From Clostridia bacterium (GTDB taxonomy: Bacteria; Bacillota; Clostridia; Christensenellales; UBA1242), in NCBI GenBank assembly GCA_017964105.1, contig JAGCSP010000028.1, positions 1 to 6,623 of the forward strand: 6,623 bases of DNA, read 5' to 3'. Below are positions 1 to 5,814 of the stretch, piece by piece (position 1 is the first letter of the stretch; each line of letters opens with the position of its first letter). A program made the position numbers and the translations under genes. The notes below the pieces were generated by a model. It ran no database searches. It saw only the letters and a list, made by a program, of their open reading frames with translations, and was not told the origin of the DNA.

Positions 1-1
1 G

Positions 2-397
2 AAAGAATACTTACCACTCAGAAAAGTTGCAAGAACTCTTGAATCTGACGAACGAAAACTCAGAAGAAAAGAAGCAATTGTTGCAAAACAAAAACTTGCA
101 ATCTACGGTGTAAATAAATCTGGCGAAGTAGACGAGAAAAAGAAAGCAAAACTTGAAGAGAATGTAAAAGAATTGAAAGAATTGAAAGACAGCATCTTTG
201 AGTGTGAAAAAGTTATCAAAGCAAACAAAGATAGATTACCAGCATTAGAAAAGAGTCACAAACTTATCTTAAAACAAATCAAGAGAATTAATGACGATAT
301 CACAAGCACACAAGAATCTATTGATTGGTATGATAACAATACCGAAACAATCGTTACAACCACCACAACAACTGATGGCGAAAGCGATAACAAATAA
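2..397 (+). CDS. C-terminal part of an unrecognised charged coiled-coil protein (5' truncated by window)
   Basis: The reading frame is open from the window edge (first full codon at position 2) to TAA at 395-397, giving the last 131 residues of a longer protein. There is no ATG in frame; a TTG at 173 lacks a ribosome binding site and lies mid-helix, so it is not a credible start. The visible part is very rich in Lys and Glu. From about residue 45 to 118 of this fragment it reads as a long amphipathic helix with heptad-like spacing of Leu/Ile (for example KLEENVKELKELKD), so a coiled coil is likely. The extreme C-terminus changes character: a run of six threonines (TTTTTT) followed by an acidic, Ser/Asp/Asn-containing tail (DGESDNK). 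No catalytic motif or membrane segment is visible. I do not recognise the family; a structural, scaffold or membrane-associated protein with a coiled-coil tail is possible but unsupported. The gene ends just before a strong terminator. Confidence 0.75.
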   Translation, partial: KEYLPLRKVARTLESDERKLRRKEAIVAKQKLAIYGVNKSGEVDEKKKAKLEENVKELKELKDSIFECEKVIKANKDRLPALEKSHKLILKQIKRINDDITSTQESIDWYDNNTETIVTTTTTTDGESDNK

Positions 398-404
398 TAA
401 GATT

Positions 405-432
405 AAAGCAAGACTCTAAGTCTTGCTTTTTT
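405..432 (+). terminator. Rho-independent terminator of the coiled-coil gene
   Basis: A perfect 11-bp stem (AAAGCAAGACT at 405-415 pairing with AGTCTTGCTTT at 419-429) closes a three-base CTA loop and runs directly into a T-rich tail (six T in a row at 427-432, then GTTT). It begins 8 bases after the TAA stop of the upstream gene, so the next gene is separately transcribed. Confidence 0.93.
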
Positions 433-434
433 GT

Positions 435-462
435 TTGGTAAAATCAAATTACATGATACAAT
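435..462 (+). promoter_or_regulatory. Extended -10 promoter placing the start site at the ATG of the MBL-fold gene
   Basis: The -10 box TACAAT lies at 457-462 with an extended TG at 454-455; a weak -35 (TTGGTA, 435-440) sits 16 bases upstream. With the -10 hexamer at -12 to -7, +1 falls on base 469, exactly the A of the start codon. No purine-rich ribosome binding site is present between the terminator and the ATG. The sequence therefore predicts a leaderless mRNA. The -10 is good, the -35 is poor. Confidence 0.6.
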
Positions 463-468
463 ATAGTA

Positions 469-1569
469 ATGAATAAGTTTTGGAATAAATACAAAATTAA
501 CATTATCATTTATCTAGCAGTGGCAGCTATTTTAAGTGCTACACTTTTTGTTGGCAATATATTGACACGTGCTTTGTCATTGCGACCAACAATGCCAAAT
601 AATGACATTACTAGCGTACATATTGTAGATGTAGGCCAAGCATCATGTACGCTTGTACATTTTGCCACCGGTGAAGACTTGATAATTGATAGTGGCAGTG
701 CAAGTAGTAACAAAAAATTGATATCGTATATCAACAATGTATTTTTCTTGCATGGGGATAAGACATTTGAGTATGCAATACTAACTCACAGTGATAGCGA
801 CCATTGTGGAAATTTTAGTTACATACTAAATAACTATAAAGTGAGTGTGTTTTATAGACCAAATATCATTAGCACTCTTGCAGGCGAAAGTGCAGAAATT
901 GGCGAAGCATATATTGATAGTGAGAATTATGTGTATGCAGACGTAATAAAAGCATTAAATGCACACAATAACGTGCAAGTTGTTAAAAACAAAGCAGATT
1001 TGCAAATTAAAAACAATGATATTACACTGCTCACAATGTATTCGCCAGAATACGATGTGTATGACAATGTGAACGATTATAGTCCTGTAATGGTACTTGG
1101 TGATAATAATTTGAAAGTATGTATTACAGGTGATGCAAGTAAAAATATTGAAAACTTTGTTGTAAATTCTTATGACTTGCCAGATATTGATGTGCTAGTT
1201 CTTGGCCATCATGGAAGTAATACATCTTCCTCTTACGAATTTTTGGAAGCATTGCAGCCCGAGAGAGTGGCAATATCTGTGGGAAAAAATAGTTATGGGC
1301 ATCCATCAACTGAAACTTTTGATACTCTAAATTTATATGACACAAATTATATTAAGCATACACTTACATCGAAGAACATGACCATAAGTGATGGAAATAT
1401 TATTTTCTATTCCACAAATGATGGATATGAAGTGATTACAATAAAAAATATTGATAACTATTTACATGCTGATTATTGGGTTTTGGTTGTAATATCTTAT
1501 GGTGTACTATTAATTTTTTTTGTAAGGCCAATAAAGAGAAGTAGTAGAAGATATTCTAAAAATTCATAA
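469..1569 (+). CDS. Membrane-anchored ComEC/Rec2-type metallo-beta-lactamase-fold hydrolase
   Basis: 366 residues. A hydrophobic segment at about 11-32 follows a positively charged N-terminus. The rest to about 325 is a metallo-beta-lactamase fold of the ComEC/Rec2 type: VDVGQ (54-58, usually followed by GDS/GDA, here ASC), IIDSG (72-76), metal-binding THSDSDHCGN (106-115), the NDYSPVMVL strand (202-210), TGDAS (220-224), LGHHGSNTSSS (245-255) and YGHPS (276-280). A second hydrophobic segment at about 336-353 is followed by a basic tail (RPIKRSSRRYSK). By the positive-inside rule both ends are cytoplasmic and the metallo domain faces outward, as the corresponding domain of ComEC is thought to. 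The ComEC competence (channel) domain is absent, so this is not a complete DNA-uptake protein. Members of this family act as metal-dependent hydrolases, several on nucleic acids, but the substrate here is unknown. The start at 469 is the only in-frame start; it has no ribosome binding site and sits at the predicted transcription start. Confidence 0.9.
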   Translation: MNKFWNKYKINIIIYLAVAAILSATLFVGNILTRALSLRPTMPNNDITSVHIVDVGQASCTLVHFATGEDLIIDSGSASSNKKLISYINNVFFLHGDKTFEYAILTHSDSDHCGNFSYILNNYKVSVFYRPNIISTLAGESAEIGEAYIDSENYVYADVIKALNAHNNVQVVKNKADLQIKNNDITLLTMYSPEYDVYDNVNDYSPVMVLGDNNLKVCITGDASKNIENFVVNSYDLPDIDVLVLGHHGSNTSSSYEFLEALQPERVAISVGKNSYGHPSTETFDTLNLYDTNYIKHTLTSKNMTISDGNIIFYSTNDGYEVITIKNIDNYLHADYWVLVVISYGVLLIFFVRPIKRSSRRYSKNS

Positions 1570-1623
1570 AATGAGCATAAATAGCTATCCCAAATTATCA
1601 AATAATAATAAATTTGCTCATTT
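1569..1623. repeat. Inverted repeat in the MBL / shikimate-kinase-like intergenic gap, possible weak terminator
   Basis: AAATGAGCA (1569-1577, starting at the last base of the MBL stop codon) is perfectly complementary to TGCTCATTT (1615-1623), with 37 AT-rich bases between. The loop holds an 8-bp palindrome (ATAGCTAT, 1581-1588) and a competing short pairing (CAAATT 1591-1596 with AATTTG 1611-1616). Only three T follow before A, so as a terminator it is weak. It may instead be an mRNA 3' end structure or a protein-binding site. Confidence 0.45.
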
Positions 1624-1626
1624 AAA

Positions 1627-1655
1627 TTGTGATTGATACACAAATTAAGTATAAT
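1627..1655 (+). promoter_or_regulatory. Promoter of the shikimate-kinase-like gene
   Basis: A perfect -10 box TATAAT (1650-1655) lies 17 bases downstream of a moderate -35, TTGTGA (1627-1632). The predicted +1 is base 1662, giving a leader of only about 12 nt that consists of little more than the ribosome binding site. The promoter overlaps a GTG at 1629 that would otherwise be taken as the start of the downstream reading frame. Confidence 0.7.
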
Positions 1656-1660
1656 AAACA

Positions 1661-1667
1661 AAAGGAG
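1661..1667 (+). promoter_or_regulatory. Ribosome binding site that fixes the start of the 166-residue gene at 1674
   Basis: AAAGGAG at 1661-1667 is a strong Shine-Dalgarno sequence six bases before ATG 1674. It rules out the in-frame upstream GTG at 1629, which has no such site and lies in the promoter. Confidence 0.88.
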
Positions 1668-1673
1668 AATGCA

Positions 1674-2174
1674 ATGAAAAGCAATATCTGTGTAGTATGC
1701 CTTAATAATGATTTTGCAAAAGATGTAGCACATAAGTTTAGTGATGCTACCGATATGTATTTTGCCGACGTTGCAGAGCTAATTAAATTTGATTTATTAG
1801 ATATTGATAAAGCAATAGAAGTTTGTGGGCTAGATTATGTAAAAAAGATTGAGCGCAACAAAGTAAAAAATGTTGTAACTTATGACAATACATGTTTGTG
1901 TATGGATTACACACTACTAAACGATGATGAAAATCTAAAAGCAATTAAAGAAAATTGTGTGATAGTGTGCATTGATTTGTCACTTGCTACATACAAACAA
2001 ATTTTGCCAAATGATATTCATAATATATATGAAAATAAATTAAATTTATCTATGTTTTCTACACGTAAAAAAATAATAAAAGGATACTCAGATATTATTG
2101 TGGCATATAAGCCTGGCGACAATATACTAAACAAATTTTCAAATAAATTAGTTGAATACTACAAACAAAAATAA
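1674..2174 (+). CDS. Shikimate-kinase-fold protein lacking catalytic motifs (putative pseudoenzyme)
   Basis: 166 residues, about the length of a shikimate kinase (roughly 160-175). By eye its segments follow the order of that family: strand ICVVCL (5-10); NNDFAKDV (11-18) where the P-loop GxxGxGKS/T should be, retaining only a Lys; YFADVAELI (29-37) in place of F(I/V)DTDxxI; CGLDYVKKIE (51-60) resembling EGExxFRxxE; NVVTYDNT (66-73) where VISTGGG belongs; VIVCIDLS (96-103) resembling VVYLDAS; and TRKKIIKGYSDIIV (130-143) resembling the R-x3-Y-x3-AD-I-V end. The Walker A glycines, the second Asp of DTD, the Arg of FRxxE and the GGG motif are all missing, so kinase activity is unlikely. No signal peptide or membrane segment. 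Stand-alone gene with its own promoter, convergent with nifJ. The family assignment is by eye and could be wrong; function unknown. The gene itself is solid. Confidence 0.85.
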   Translation: MKSNICVVCLNNDFAKDVAHKFSDATDMYFADVAELIKFDLLDIDKAIEVCGLDYVKKIERNKVKNVVTYDNTCLCMDYTLLNDDENLKAIKENCVIVCIDLSLATYKQILPNDIHNIYENKLNLSMFSTRKKIIKGYSDIIVAYKPGDNILNKFSNKLVEYYKQK

Positions 2175-2198
2175 CCCTATTTCTAGGGTTATTTTTTT
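2168..2198. terminator. Bidirectional terminator shared by the convergent genes
   Basis: A 12-bp perfect stem (AAAATAACCCTA at 2168-2179 with TAGGGTTATTTT at 2184-2195) closes a TTTC loop. On the plus strand it ends in seven T (2192-2198); read on the minus strand it is followed by TTTTTGTTTG. It thus serves both the 166-residue gene (TAA 2172-2174, inside the stem) and nifJ (TAA on the minus strand at 2199-2197, inside the T tract). Confidence 0.93.
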
Positions 2199-5100
2199 AT
2201 AATGTTTTTGATAAGTTTAAATATTCTTCGTATTTAGCCTCGGCATTTTCACTTGCCAATTTAAATAATTCATCAGCAATCTCAGGATGAGTTTTTAATA
2301 AACTATTATAGCGTGTTTCACCAGCAAGGAAATCTTCATATTTGATTGTTGGTTTTGGACTATCAAGTGAGAATACAGGATATTGAACACTACCTTTGTT
2401 TGAAGGATTGTATCTAAACAAATGCCAATATCCGCTATCTACAGCACGTTTTTGTTCGATTTGACTTTCGCTCATTGTAATTCCATGGTTGATACATGGT
2501 GCATATGCAATAATGAGTGATGGGCCATCAAATCTTTCTGCTTCACTTGCTGCATTTATAAATTGATTCATATTTGCACCCATGGCAACTTTTGCAACAT
2601 ATACATTTTTATATTGCATTGCCATTAATGCTAGATCTTTTTTGTTTGTACGTTTGCCAAGGCTTGCAAATTTTGCAACACTACCAAGTGGGGTAGATTT
2701 ACTTGCTTGGCCACCAGTGTTACTGTAAACTTCAGTATCAAGTACTAATATATTTACATTTGCACCACTTGCTAGTACGTGGTCTAGACCGCCATAACCA
2801 ATATCATATGCCCAACCGTCGCCACCAATGATCCAACTGCTATCTTTTACAAAGCAATTTTTGTAAGTATTGATTTTATCAATAACTTGCTTTAACTCTT
2901 CATTGTTTGTTTCAATTTTATTTAGTGCTTTTACAAGCTTTTCGCCGGATACACGTAGTGCTTTTGCATCATATTCATCAAAATTAATGCTTAAATCCTT
3001 TGTTTCTTTGAAAGAATGTAGCTTATTTACTGCTTCTACCAATTTAGTGTGATTACTTGCATTTGCTAGTTTGATTCCATATCCAAACTCTGCATTATCT
3101 TCAAATAAACTATTTGCCCAAGCAGGACCATAGCCGTTTTCATCTTTTGTGTATGGTATTGTGGGAGAACTACCGCCATATATACTAGAACAACCAGTCG
3201 CATTTGCAATAACCATACGCTCGCCAAATAATTGGCTAATAACTTTAATGTATGGTGTTTCGCCACAGCCAGCACATGCACCACTAAATTCAAAGTAAGG
3301 AGCAACAAATTGGCTACCTTTTACAGTGTCTCGCTTAAATATTTGAGATTTTACTAGTGGTAGACGGGACACAAATTCATAGCTTTTAAGTGTATCATCT
3401 CTAAGCATCATTGTAGGTAACATTGTTAGCGCTTTTTGTTTTGCAGGACATGTATTTGCACACACGCCACAACCTGTACAATCTTCTGGACTCACTTGAA
3501 TTACAAATTTATATTTGTTTTCTAGTGAAGCAGGAAGTGGGGTTAGGGTAGATGGTGCTTTTTCACAATTTTTAAGTGATATTAGTCTTGGTCTTATTGC
3601 TCCGTGTGGGCACACAAACGAACACATGTTACATTGAATGCAGTTTGAGCTATCCCATTTTGGTAGGGCGGTGGCAACACCACGTTTTTCATATTGTGTG
3701 GTACCAGTAGGCACATATCCACGTTCATTAAATGAACTTACAGGCAACTCATTGCCTTCTAATTTTTGAATTGGGTCTATGTATTCTTGGAAATATTTGC
3801 AACCTGTTGCACCACATCCTTCGCATGAGGTTAGTTTTGCCCAGCTTGATGGTATTTCAATTTGATGCAAATTTTCTTCCGCTGTGTCTATTGCACTATA
3901 ATTGCGATTAAGTACCACTTCGCCTTTCTTGCCATAACTCTTAAATGCGAAATCTTTCATTTGTTTTTTGGCAAGATCATATGGGATAATGTCAATAAGT
4001 TTAAAGAAAGCGGCTTGCATAATCAAATTGATTTTATTACCAAGTCCTATTTCTTTTGCGATTTTATATGCATTGATTGTGTATAATTTTAGATTATTTT
4101 TTGCAATGTATGACTTCATGTGGTTTGGTAACATCTTGGTTAATGTTGCACCTTCCCATGAAGTGTTAAGTAGCACGATGCCATTTGGTTTTACATTTTT
4201 TAGCACATTGTATTTTGTTACATATGTTTCATTGTGTATTGCCACAAAGTCAATGTCATCAATTAAGTATGGTGAATTAATTTCACCTTCGCCAAATCGC
4301 AAGTGGGATATTGTGGCATTGCCACTTTTTTTGCTGTCATATTCAAAATATGCTTGTCCATTGTTGTTTGTTGTTTCAGTGATAATTTTGATGGAGTTTT
4401 TGTTTGCACTAACTGTGCCATCGCCGCCATAGCCATAAAATTTGCAAGCATACACTTTTTGCAAGTTAGGGTGAATTATATTTGTTATTCTTAATGATTT
4501 GTGTGTTACGTCATCATTGATGCCAACACTAAAATGATTGATAGGGGAGTTGCATGTCATATTTTCATACACAGCTCCTACCATGCTTGGTGTAAATTCT
4601 TTGCTGGATAGTCCATATCTTCCACCAATTACTTGTATTTGTTTGCCTGCTTCTGCAAGGGCACACACTACATCTTTATATAGTGGTTCACCTTCTGCGC
4701 CACATTCTTTTACTCTATCAAGTACGCAAATGCGTTTTACACTATTGGGAAGTGTCTCAATAAAACGTTTTGTGTCAAAAGGTCGATATAATCTTACAAC
4801 TACAGCACCATATTTTTTGCCTTGTGCATTTAAATAATTTATAGTTTGTTCCACAGTGCTTGCACCACTACCCATAATTACTATTACGTCTGTTGCGTCT
4901 TTTGCACCCACATAATCAAATGTGTGGTAACGTCTGCCAGTAATAGAGTGAATCTTTTCAAATGCATCTTCTACGCAATTTGCAACGTTGTCATAATATT
5001 TGTTGCTTGCTTCGCGATTTTGAAAATATACATCTGGATTTTGTGCAGTACCTTGTGCATGTGGTGTTTTTGAATTTAATGCGCGGGCTTTGAATTCGGT

Positions 5101-5700
5101 TAATTTATCATATGGATATATTTTTTTGATATCTTTGATATCAATGTTTTTAATCGTGTTTATTTCATGACTTGTTCTAAAACCATCAAAGAAATGTATA
5201 AAAGGCACACTACTAGTAAGTGTTGCAATGTGTGCAGCAAGTGCCAAGTCTTGGCATTCTTGAACAGATGATGATGCTAACATTGCATATCCCGTGCCTC
5301 TTATGGACATCACATCACTATGATCGCCAAATATTGAAAGGGCGTGAGTGGCAATAGTACGAGCACTCACGTGAATTACGTTTGGTAGTAATTCACCTGC
5401 TATCTTGTACATGTTTGGAATCATTAGTAGTAGTCCTTGGCTTGCAGTAAATGTGGTAGCCACACTACCTGCGGCAAGGGCACCATGCATAGCACCAGCA
5501 GCGCCTGCTTCTGATTGCATTTCTACAACTTTTGGAACATCACCAAAAATATTTAGTTGATTTTTATTTGATAAATCCTCATATACTTCTGCCATTGTTG
5601 ACGATGGAGTTATTGGATAAATGGTGGCAATTTCACTAAGGGCATATGCAATATTTGCAGTTGCTGTGTTGCCATCTACTGTAATTTTATTATATTTCAT
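2197..5700 (-). CDS. nifJ: Pyruvate:ferredoxin (flavodoxin) oxidoreductase, single-chain PFOR
   Basis: 1167 residues, full length for a single-chain PFOR. It oxidises pyruvate with CoA to acetyl-CoA and CO2 and reduces ferredoxin or flavodoxin in the cytoplasm, using thiamine diphosphate (TPP) and three [4Fe-4S] clusters. N-terminal domain: YPITPSS (28-34, Thr31), QSEAGAAGA (62-70, Glu64) and SARTIATHALSIFGDHSDV (112-130, Arg114), matching TPP- and pyruvate-contacting residues of the Desulfovibrio africanus enzyme. Gamma-type domain: about 415-600, with GYGGDGTV (423-430). Ferredoxin-like domain: CIQCNMCSFVCP (Cys 687, 690, 693, 697) and CTGCGVCANTCP (Cys 741, 744, 747, 751). TPP domain: third-cluster ligands Cys809, Cys812, Cys837 and Cys1069, and GDGWAYDIGYGG (960-971) through SNTGGQ (993-998). 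The C-terminal extension of the D. africanus protein is absent. Oddity: CEGCGATGC (626-634) adds three cysteines just before the ferredoxin domain. ATG 5700 has a good ribosome binding site and promoter. Single-gene transcript, terminated by the shared hairpin. Confidence 0.98.
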   Translation of the reverse strand: MKYNKITVDGNTATANIAYALSEIATIYPITPSSTMAEVYEDLSNKNQLNIFGDVPKVVEMQSEAGAAGAMHGALAAGSVATTFTASQGLLLMIPNMYKIAGELLPNVIHVSARTIATHALSIFGDHSDVMSIRGTGYAMLASSSVQECQDLALAAHIATLTSSVPFIHFFDGFRTSHEINTIKNIDIKDIKKIYPYDKLTEFKARALNSKTPHAQGTAQNPDVYFQNREASNKYYDNVANCVEDAFEKIHSITGRRYHTFDYVGAKDATDVIVIMGSGASTVEQTINYLNAQGKKYGAVVVRLYRPFDTKRFIETLPNSVKRICVLDRVKECGAEGEPLYKDVVCALAEAGKQIQVIGGRYGLSSKEFTPSMVGAVYENMTCNSPINHFSVGINDDVTHKSLRITNIIHPNLQKVYACKFYGYGGDGTVSANKNSIKIITETTNNNGQAYFEYDSKKSGNATISHLRFGEGEINSPYLIDDIDFVAIHNETYVTKYNVLKNVKPNGIVLLNTSWEGATLTKMLPNHMKSYIAKNNLKLYTINAYKIAKEIGLGNKINLIMQAAFFKLIDIIPYDLAKKQMKDFAFKSYGKKGEVVLNRNYSAIDTAEENLHQIEIPSSWAKLTSCEGCGATGCKYFQEYIDPIQKLEGNELPVSSFNERGYVPTGTTQYEKRGVATALPKWDSSNCIQCNMCSFVCPHGAIRPRLISLKNCEKAPSTLTPLPASLENKYKFVIQVSPEDCTGCGVCANTCPAKQKALTMLPTMMLRDDTLKSYEFVSRLPLVKSQIFKRDTVKGSQFVAPYFEFSGACAGCGETPYIKVISQLFGERMVIANATGCSSIYGGSSPTIPYTKDENGYGPAWANSLFEDNAEFGYGIKLANASNHTKLVEAVNKLHSFKETKDLSINFDEYDAKALRVSGEKLVKALNKIETNNEELKQVIDKINTYKNCFVKDSSWIIGGDGWAYDIGYGGLDHVLASGANVNILVLDTEVYSNTGGQASKSTPLGSVAKFASLGKRTNKKDLALMAMQYKNVYVAKVAMGANMNQFINAASEAERFDGPSLIIAYAPCINHGITMSESQIEQKRAVDSGYWHLFRYNPSNKGSVQYPVFSLDSPKPTIKYEDFLAGETRYNSLLKTHPEIADELFKLASENAEAKYEEYLNLSKTL

Positions 5701-5706
5701 ATAATT

Positions 5707-5711
5707 ACCTC
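5707..5711 (-). promoter_or_regulatory. Ribosome binding site of nifJ
   Basis: On the minus strand GAGGT lies six bases before the ATG at 5700. Together with the N-terminal MKYNKITVDGNTA, typical of PFOR, it fixes the start. It is at nearly the 5' end of the predicted 14-nt leader. Confidence 0.85.
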
Positions 5712-5720
5712 ATTACACTT

Positions 5721-5749
5721 AGTATAGATGAGATAAAAAAAATAGTCAA
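5721..5749 (-). promoter_or_regulatory. nifJ promoter
   Basis: On the minus strand TTGACT (complement of 5744-5749) and TATACT (complement of 5721-5726) are separated by exactly 17 bases, close to the sigma-A consensus. Predicted +1 is about base 5714, leaving a 14-nt leader. The spacer contains a run of eight T. No clear operator palindrome was found over the promoter. Confidence 0.85.
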
Positions 5750-5778
5750 TTTAACTTAAAAAGTAAATACAAAAATAA

Positions 5779-5807
5779 TTGAAAATTTGTGCAAATTATT
5801 GTATTAT
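5779..5807 (+). promoter_or_regulatory. truA promoter, predicted leaderless
   Basis: TTGAAA (5779-5784) and TATTAT (5802-5807) are 17 bases apart. The predicted +1 is base 5814 or the adjacent purine at 5815, which is the A of the truA ATG. There is no ribosome binding site before that ATG. The TTG of the -35 box is in frame with truA and could be mis-called as its start. The -35 boxes of this promoter and of the nifJ promoter are 29 bp apart, back to back, across an AT-only-like stretch (5750-5778) that could act as an UP element. Confidence 0.75.
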
Positions 5808-5814
5808 AGGGTAT

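Noticed and set aside
173..397. A short gene starting at TTG 173
   Set aside because: The same frame is open to the window edge without a stop, the TTG is inside a continuous coiled-coil helix, and there is no ribosome binding site; this is the tail of a longer gene.
469..1569. A full ComEC DNA-uptake channel
   Set aside because: Only the metallo-beta-lactamase-type domain is present; there is no multi-helix competence domain and no OB-fold domain.
1629..1673. N-terminal extension of the shikimate-kinase-like protein from GTG 1629
   Set aside because: The stretch contains the promoter (TTGTGA/TATAAT) and the ribosome binding site for ATG 1674.
510..1733. Minus-strand open frames at 510-737, 1124-1345 and 1497-1733
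   Set aside because: They lie antisense to the MBL-fold gene, the last one also covering the next promoter and gene start; no start signals and no recognisable protein features.
3066..4451. Additional minus-strand frames within nifJ (3066-3308, 4263-4451)
   Set aside because: Same-strand alternative frames inside a verified PFOR frame; no independent signals and no frameshift in PFOR is needed.
3862..4494. Overlapping plus-strand open frames opposite nifJ (3862-4086, 3968-4432, 4303-4494), also 2870-3052, 4538-4837 and 4846-5073
   Set aside because: They are antisense shadows of a highly conserved PFOR coding sequence, have cysteine- and phenylalanine-rich translations typical of reversed codons, and lack ribosome binding sites and promoters.
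5750..5778. A Rex-type or other redox operator between nifJ and truA
   Set aside because: No TTGTTAA-type palindrome is present; the TTAACTT...AAGTAAA resemblance to an inverted repeat is imperfect and expected in such AT-rich DNA.
5779..5814. N-terminal extension of TruA from TTG 5779
   Set aside because: The TTG belongs to the -35 box, there is no ribosome binding site, and TruA similarity starts at Met 5815.
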